NCBI GenBank assembly: GCA_963843525.1
Contig: CAWJKM010000003.1
Span: 186,001 to 250,000, forward strand
Source of the DNA: DATJPR01 sp963843525
GTDB lineage: Bacteria > Bacteroidota > Ignavibacteria > UBA10030 > UBA6906
Length of the DNA: 64,000 bases
Direction: 5' to 3'
Shown: positions 58,760 to 64,000 of the stretch, piece after piece
Layout: the number at the start of each line of letters is the position of its first letter
How positions within the stretch are numbered: position 1 is the first letter of the stretch
Notes under the pieces: model-generated
What the model saw: the letters and a program-made list of their open reading frames with translations, nothing else
What the model was told of the DNA's origin: nothing
Database searches by the model: none
Translations under genes and position numbers: made by a program

Positions 58760-58884
58760 GTCTCGATCCGGATGAGGAATCGCTTCATTGCCTTCCCGGA
58801 ATGTTTGCTGCCGTTGCACTTCGGGTTGATCCGGGGGGATCACTCTGCCGGGTGATCCGTCTGGTCGAACGACTTCTCCGCATG

Positions 58885-59817
58885 CTAGAGTGAAACCGGA
58901 GACTTTACTGGCGACAATCGAGGAGAGACCGTCCTCAAGCGTTCTGCATAAACGGTGAGGATCTCCGCCTGCACATCCTTCGGATAAGCACGCGAGACGT
59001 CCTTCGTGGAATGGAATTGTCTCTCTTGTGCTCTTGCATCGAATTCAGGATACCGGCGTGCCCACACGCGTTTCATGGAATGCATGAGGAAGCCATCCAG
59101 GCGATCGGACGGGAGGTAGGCAAACGGTGCTTCCAGGATCCTCTGGAGTACGCTGCGCCGTTCGCTGCATCGGGGCTGGGGCAGAAGCCCGATGTCGAAG
59201 TTGGGGAAGAATTGGAGAATCCAGCCGTTGACCCTGAGGAATTCCAGGAAGAGCGTGGAATTGAAGAGCGGTTTGAGCGTTGCCACTTCTGTTGCCGCAT
59301 ACACATTCCGTTCGTCAATGTCCAGGCGCGAAGAGCTCGAAAATGTATTCAGGCAGAAGAATTTCTTCCTGTTGAAGAGGAATACCTTCTTGAATGCGAT
59401 AAGCAATGCGCGCGCGATCCAGAGGCGGCCGGGCGCAGTGACGATGTAAAAATCCACATCGCTCTTCCGGGTAGTGACATTCTTCGAGAGGTTACCCGAA
59501 ACAAACACTCCCCGGACAAACGGGAAGCGCTTGATAATGTGTGCGGCCACGCGGGCGATCCTCCACATCCCCCGGGCATGTCGTTCGTTGCGCTTCCTCC
59601 GTTCGACGATTTCGTCATCGTTCCAGGAGAGATAGTAGTACCCGTACCGCTCGGACACGTTCTGCCCGGGGCCGTGCTCCCTCAGCTGTTCGCGAAACGC
59701 ACTGAGTGAGCTGCATGGGGCGGGGAAGAACGCAAAGAGCTCTTCCTCAGACAGGGGATACTGCCAGAGGTCAAAGTAAAGAAGTGTGTGCAGGATGTTC
59801 TTTTCCCAATCAGTCAT
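58885..59817 (-). CDS. Nucleotidyltransferase-fold protein
   Basis: A 310-aa protein. The motif GVFVSGNLSKNVTTRKSDVDFYIVT (near 104-128) has the GS...SDVD pattern of the polymerase-beta nucleotidyltransferase superfamily. An N-terminal winged-helix-like part (ILHTLLYFDLWQYPLSEEELFAFF) resembles those fused to such domains in sugar or lipid clusters. Start at ATG 59817; upstream codons are not conserved-looking. First gene of the eight-gene operon. Confidence 0.65.
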   Translation of the reverse strand: MTDWEKNILHTLLYFDLWQYPLSEEELFAFFPAPCSSLSAFREQLREHGPGQNVSERYGYYYLSWNDDEIVERRKRNERHARGMWRIARVAAHIIKRFPFVRGVFVSGNLSKNVTTRKSDVDFYIVTAPGRLWIARALLIAFKKVFLFNRKKFFCLNTFSSSSRLDIDERNVYAATEVATLKPLFNSTLFLEFLRVNGWILQFFPNFDIGLLPQPRCSERRSVLQRILEAPFAYLPSDRLDGFLMHSMKRVWARRYPEFDARAQERQFHSTKDVSRAYPKDVQAEILTVYAERLRTVSPRLSPVKSPVSL

Positions 59818-59954
59818 GCTCTTGCGGAGGGGTGTGCGCCATACTTCCTGAACGCAGGAGCGTTCGGGGAAGTTGCATAACCCTGGCGGGGAAAGGGGGT
59901 GATGCGATGAGCTGCAATCGTGATCCGGCCCGGGCGGAAGCAACGGTGTTGAAC

Positions 59955-59985
59955 AAAAAAAGGCGCACCCCACATCGGATGCGCC
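59955..59985 (-). terminator. Intrinsic terminator of clpC
   Basis: On the - strand GGCGCATCC/GGGTGCGCC (9 bp, one wobble), 6-nt loop, then seven T, about 45 nt after the clpC stop. Confidence 0.85.
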
Positions 59986-60029
59986 GTAAATCATTCATTC
60001 CGGGCTCTCGAATGGGGCCCCGGGGCGGG

Positions 60030-62525
60030 TCAGGAGACGCCGGCCGGCTTCTCTTCCTGTTTCTCGTCCCCCTTCGATTCGGGGACAACAGCGCTGAACT
60101 TGAGCTCATCCTTCTTCTTGTTCACGTGAGCCCGGATCTTCGTCCCTTCGGGATATTTGCCCTTGAGGATCTCCTCGGCGATTGAATCCTCCACGTACCG
60201 CTGAATCGCCCTGCGCAGAGGACGTGCTCCATAGGTAGGATCGAAGCCTTTGTCCGCAAGGAACTCCCGGGCCTGTTTGTCGAGGCTCACGGAGACGCCC
60301 ATTGCGCTCACACGCTTCACCAATTCGCGCATCTGAATATCGATGATCTCGAGGATGTGCTTCTTTTCCAGGGAATGGAAGACGATCGTGTCATCAATAC
60401 GGTTCAGGAATTCCGGGTTGAATACCCGTTTCATTGCGTCTTCGATCGTTGTCTTCATCGACCCGTGGTCGGCAGACGGCGACGAGGTGCCAAAACCGAT
60501 CCCGCCCCCGCGTTTTAAGTCGCGCGTCCCGATGTTCGAAGTCATGATCAGGATGGTATTCTTAAAGTCGACTTTGCGGCCGAGACTGTCGGTCAACACG
60601 CCGTCATCCAGGACCTGGAGCAGAATGTTAAACACGTCCGGATGCGCCTTCTCGATCTCATCCAGCAAAACCACCGAATACGGTTTACGCCGGATCTTTT
60701 CGGTAAGTTGGCCGCCCTCTTCATAGCCAACATACCCGGGAGGTGCACCGACCAGGCGGGAAACGGAAAACTTCTCCATATACTCGCTCATATCAATCCG
60801 AATCAGCGAGTCTTCCGTATCGAACAGGTAGCGCGCAAGCGCTTTCGCCATTTCGGTCTTGCCGACCCCCGTGGGGCCGAGAAAAATGAACGAGCCGATC
60901 GGTCGCCTTGGATCCTTCAGACCGGCGCGCGTTCGCCGGATCGCTTTGGAGAGCTTCTCAATGGCTTCATCCTGACCGATGACCTGGCCTTTGAGCGCTT
61001 TTTCCATTTGCAGGAGCTTTTCGGACTCTGATTGTGCAATCTTGCTGACGGGGATGCCCGTCATCATACCGACGACGTCGGCCATGTGCTCTTCTGTGAC
61101 ATCGTGGATCGCCTTGTCCGCCTGATGTTCCCACTCCCGTTTTGCGATCTCCAGGTCGTTCAGCAGTTTCTTCTCCAGATCGCGCAACCGGGCGGCTTCT
61201 TCATAGTTCTGCGTCTTGACAACCTGGTTCTTGGATTGCTTGATTTTTTCCACTTCGCCTTCGAGCGTGACAATCTCTTTGGGAACGTGGATATTCGCCA
61301 GGTGCACCCGTGCGCCGGCTTCGTCCATGACGTCGATGGCCTTGTCCGGGAGATACCGGTCGGTGATGTAGCGGTCACTCAGACGCACCGCTGCATCAAT
61401 CGCCTTGGTGGAATAACGCACGCCGTGATGATCCTCGTACTTGTGCTTGATATTCACCAGAATCTGTATCGTTTCATCGACGGTCGTGGCGTCCACCATG
61501 ATCTTCTGGAATCGGCGATCGAGTGCGCCGTCCTTTTCAATGTACTGCCGGTATTCGTCGAGCGTCGTCGCCCCGATACACTGGAGTTCACCGCGGGAGA
61601 GCGCAGGCTTGAACATGTTTGAAGCGTCAAGTGACCCGGAAGCGCCGCCCGCTCCGACGATCGTGTGCAGCTCGTCGATGAAGAGAATGACATCTTTCGC
61701 CTTCTCCAGCTCATTCATGACCGCCTTCATCCGCTCTTCGAATTGGCCGCGGTACTTTGTGCCCGCAACCAACGCGGCCAGATCGAGCGTGACCACTCGC
61801 TTCCCGTGCAATACCCGCGAGACTTTCTTTTGCACGATGCGCATAGCAAGACCCTCTGCAATCGCGGTCTTTCCAACGCCTGGTTCGCCGATCAGGACGG
61901 GATTGTTCTTTTTCCGTCGGCTGAGGACCTGCGCGACGCGCTCAATTTCCTTTTCTCTCCCGACTATCGGATCGAGTTTATCTTCTGTCGCCAGACGTGT
62001 GAGGTCGTGCCCGAAGTTGTCCAGGACCGGGGTCTTCGATTTCTCGGGCTTCTTTTCCGGAGTCGGCGTATGAGCAGGGTTCGAAGGCTTTCCGCTGATG
62101 ATATTGTCCAGCTCCCCTTTTACTGTATCGTAATGGATGTTAAACTGGTGGAGAATCTGAGCTGCGATATTGTCGTCGTCGCGCAATAAGGACAATAAGA
62201 GATGCTCCGTGCCGATGACTTCAGACTTGTACAGCTTGGCTTCGAGGTAGGTGATTTTCAAGACCTTCTCGGCCTGCTTCGTCAAAGGAATGTTGCCAAT
62301 CGTCAGCGTCCCGCCCGATGTGCGAACGGTGTCTTCAATCGATTTCTTGAGCTTGTACAGGTCGACGCCGAGATTCCGGAGGATCTTCACAGCGATCCCC
62401 TCTCCTTCCCGGATGACCCCAAGAAGTAGGTGTTCCGTTCCGATGTAGTCGTGTCCCAACCGGAGTGCCTCTTCACGACTCAGACGGATGACTTCCTGAA
62501 CTCTGTTGGAGAAATTCCCTTCCAT
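60030..62525 (-). CDS. clpC: ATP-dependent Clp protease ATPase subunit ClpC
   Basis: An 831-aa AAA+ unfoldase. Clp-N repeats (1-145), AAA-1 with Walker A GEPGVGKT (213-220), a UVR-containing middle domain (about 420-460), AAA-2 with GPTGVGKTEMA near 560 and the C-terminal D2-small domain GFDPTYGARPLRRAIQRYVED. It feeds proteins to ClpP and serves in quality control. Monocistronic: promoter at 62699-62727, terminator at 59955-59985. mcsA/mcsB/ctsR are not adjacent. Confidence 0.96.
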   Translation of the reverse strand: MEGNFSNRVQEVIRLSREEALRLGHDYIGTEHLLLGVIREGEGIAVKILRNLGVDLYKLKKSIEDTVRTSGGTLTIGNIPLTKQAEKVLKITYLEAKLYKSEVIGTEHLLLSLLRDDDNIAAQILHQFNIHYDTVKGELDNIISGKPSNPAHTPTPEKKPEKSKTPVLDNFGHDLTRLATEDKLDPIVGREKEIERVAQVLSRRKKNNPVLIGEPGVGKTAIAEGLAMRIVQKKVSRVLHGKRVVTLDLAALVAGTKYRGQFEERMKAVMNELEKAKDVILFIDELHTIVGAGGASGSLDASNMFKPALSRGELQCIGATTLDEYRQYIEKDGALDRRFQKIMVDATTVDETIQILVNIKHKYEDHHGVRYSTKAIDAAVRLSDRYITDRYLPDKAIDVMDEAGARVHLANIHVPKEIVTLEGEVEKIKQSKNQVVKTQNYEEAARLRDLEKKLLNDLEIAKREWEHQADKAIHDVTEEHMADVVGMMTGIPVSKIAQSESEKLLQMEKALKGQVIGQDEAIEKLSKAIRRTRAGLKDPRRPIGSFIFLGPTGVGKTEMAKALARYLFDTEDSLIRIDMSEYMEKFSVSRLVGAPPGYVGYEEGGQLTEKIRRKPYSVVLLDEIEKAHPDVFNILLQVLDDGVLTDSLGRKVDFKNTILIMTSNIGTRDLKRGGGIGFGTSSPSADHGSMKTTIEDAMKRVFNPEFLNRIDDTIVFHSLEKKHILEIIDIQMRELVKRVSAMGVSVSLDKQAREFLADKGFDPTYGARPLRRAIQRYVEDSIAEEILKGKYPEGTKIRAHVNKKKDELKFSAVVPESKGDEKQEEKPAGVS

Positions 62526-62902
62526 CCTGGGTTCCCTATTTCATATATGTGCAAACGATTCAATGCAGGCTTCTACAGAATAAACACCTTCCGGTTCCGC
62601 GCCGGTTCCTTCCTGCAAGAAGTGAAGAAACCGGAATACTGCAATATCCCGGGGGATCTATGACGATGCGAGATAAGTCCGCGCCCCTGCTCACTCGAAA
62701 TATAGAGAATCCCCGGACCCATGTCAAATGATGAAAAGAGGGCAGAATCGTCGCTTTTCAAGGATTATCGGGCGTTGTGTCAACGGGAGGGGCCCCACCG
62801 GTTCAGCAATGGTCCGTCTTCAGCGCGACAGAATAGCCCGGCCCTGGCGTTACAACAGGGGCAACAAAGTCCGTCTGCAGATGGAGGCGTAGAAGGCGGG
62901 TT
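62526..62902. other. clpC leader and spacer
   Basis: 377 bp without a credible gene. The part up to 62727 holds the clpC promoter and a ~170-nt leader. The rest lies behind the 3' end of the prenyltransferase gene. Short open frames here have no support. Confidence 0.6.
62699..62727 (-). promoter_or_regulatory. Promoter of clpC
   Basis: On the - strand TTGACA (62727-62722), 17 nt, TATATT (62704-62699). Same boxes as the rRNA and ybaB promoters. No CIRCE or CtsR direct repeat was recognised around it. Confidence 0.75.
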
Positions 62903-63808
62903 TCACGTCAGCCGGATTTTCCCGCCCTGATAGATGATAAGAATGCACGAGACTATCCAGAGCAACCCGGTGATGAGAATGACCCGATCGGAGGTAATGA
63001 GATTCGTGGGGTTCTCGGTTTGAACGGACCGGTGGGTCAGGAAAAGGTACCGGAAGACTCCGTAACAAACGAAGATCGTCGTGTAGATGAGTTTCTCGGT
63101 TCCGAATATTTCGACCGTTCTCGGAGCGACGGTGTAAAGGGCATACGAGATGACCGCCCCCGCTCCCGTAATGGTGATCATTTGATCGAGGAAGGAAACA
63201 CTGTACCCGGTAAGCACCTGACGTTGAATTTCCACTTCATCGTTGTGTACTCTAAGTATCTCCGCGCGGCGCTTCGCAAAGCCCAGGAAGAGCGAGATAA
63301 AGAGGGAACAAAGAACCAGCCAGCTGGACATTCCCACTTGAATCACAAATGCGCCTCCAACGACGCGCAGCATGAACCCCGCCGCAATGACGAACACGTC
63401 GAGGAGGACCACCCGTTTGAGCCAGTAGGTATAGAAGACATTCATCAAAATGTACATGCCGACGACCGCGACGAACCGGACGTCAAGACCGAGAGTGGCG
63501 GCGACGAGGAGGAGGAGGAGAAGGCCTGCAAATACCAGTGCCCGGGGAACGGTCACGGCTCCGGCGGCTATCGGCCGTTTCCGTTTTTCCGGATGAAGCC
63601 TGTCGGCCGGCGCATCAACAATATCGTTGATGACGTAAACAACACTCGCAGCGAGACTGAACGCGATAAATCCCTGGAGGGCAAGGAGCGCTTGATGGAC
63701 GAAGAAGAGCTCCCGGGCAAAGATGAGAGGGGCGAAGACAAACATGTTTTTCGCCCACTGACGTGGTCGCATCAAGCGGATATAGGTAATCGCCGAAGGG
63801 CTCTTCAT
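62903..63808 (-). CDS. UbiA-family prenyltransferase (decaprenyl-phosphate phosphoribosyltransferase-like)
   Basis: A 301-aa membrane protein with about eight to nine helices. The aspartate-rich motif NDIVDAPADRLHPEKRKRPIAAG (61-82) binds the prenyl diphosphate through magnesium, and a second acidic site is in KRRAEILRVHND. The opening MRPRQWAKNMFVFAPLIF is typical of the phosphoribosyltransferase branch that makes decaprenylphosphoryl-phosphoribose. ATG 63808 has AGGAG 9-13 nt upstream. A quinone or haem role is less likely from the N-terminus. Confidence 0.85.
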   Translation of the reverse strand: MKSPSAITYIRLMRPRQWAKNMFVFAPLIFARELFFVHQALLALQGFIAFSLAASVVYVINDIVDAPADRLHPEKRKRPIAAGAVTVPRALVFAGLLLLLLVAATLGLDVRFVAVVGMYILMNVFYTYWLKRVVLLDVFVIAAGFMLRVVGGAFVIQVGMSSWLVLCSLFISLFLGFAKRRAEILRVHNDEVEIQRQVLTGYSVSFLDQMITITGAGAVISYALYTVAPRTVEIFGTEKLIYTTIFVCYGVFRYLFLTHRSVQTENPTNLITSDRVILITGLLWIVSCILIIYQGGKIRLT

Positions 63809-64000
63809 ATGGCTCTCTCCTATTGTATAGAAAAGCAATGAGAAAAAGCAAATGGTTCCGGCCTCCCCATCAAAAAAGAATAGCCCCTGACGACAAAAAC
63901 GGCGGTCGCTCTTGTGGTAATTGATGCGTTTCTGTATTATTCAAAATCCCGCTGCTCCTCTTGCTTCGTTCTCAGACCGGCTTACGGGGTAGTACCATGC

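Noticed and set aside
62721..62930. 69-residue open frame on the + strand behind clpC
   Set aside because: Its start lies in the clpC -35 region, it runs into the prenyltransferase gene antisense and shows no protein-like features.
63824..63851. Promoter TTGCTT-N16-TATACA before the prenyltransferase gene
   Set aside because: The expected start of transcription would fall inside the ribosome-binding site AGGAG, leaving too short a leader.

Overview
The window is a contiguous, gene-dense bacterial chromosome segment of moderately high GC. Several things point to the Bacteroidota/Chlorobiota (FCB) side, most likely Ignavibacteria-like. An LpxC-FabZ fusion is present, a secreted glycosidase carries a type IX secretion (T9SS) C-terminal domain, and succinate dehydrogenase has a single b-type membrane subunit. 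Promoters of the TTGACA-N17-TATATT type and frequent good Shine-Dalgarno sites argue against Bacteroidia proper. This placement is inference from gene content and rRNA appearance; no database search was run.

Layout. 1-4.8 kb: the C-terminal two thirds of an RND efflux permease (with a frameshift), a secreted PepSY-like protein and an OmpR-type two-component system. 4.9-11.2 kb: a translationally coupled set of a TPR protein, an unknown P/E-rich protein (frameshifted) and Obg, all leftward. 11.4-17.9 kb: leftward ybaB-recR-two lipoproteins-ftsX, then sdhCAB. 18-27.7 kb: a rightward envelope operon (uppS, bamA, two skp-like genes, lpxD, lpxC/fabZ, lpxA), continuing into an octanoyl/lipoyl transferase gene and panB. 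27.7-34 kb: a secreted GH15-like protein, surE, a RAYT transposase, a DinB-fold protein and a gamma-glutamyltransferase.

34.1-39.9 kb: a complete rRNA operon (16S, tRNA-Ile, tRNA-Ala, 23S, 5S) with tandem promoters, boxA-like elements, long processing stems and an intrinsic terminator. 40-50.9 kb: a GH44 glycosidase with a T9SS tail, a cytosolic hybrid histidine kinase, an unknown 237-aa protein behind a ribosome-site-covering hairpin, a PDZ/membrane/GAF/SpoIIE phosphatase, a lipoprotein and an O-antigen-ligase-like protein. 51-59.8 kb: a leftward eight-gene operon of three radical SAM enzymes, two methyltransferases, two glycosyltransferases and a nucleotidyltransferase, probably making or modifying a surface glycan or specialised lipid. 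60-63.8 kb: clpC and a UbiA-family prenyltransferase.

The most unusual structure is not a gene. Short-period arrays (7 nt, and a GA-rich 8-nt family) sit at gene 3' ends, in all three rRNA spacers and in frame inside one protein. The ACAGTAG heptamer places TAG in all three frames every 21 nt, and at two loci the upstream gene's stop codon is the TAG of the array. The main candidates for an undescribed system are these arrays and the eight-gene radical SAM operon.
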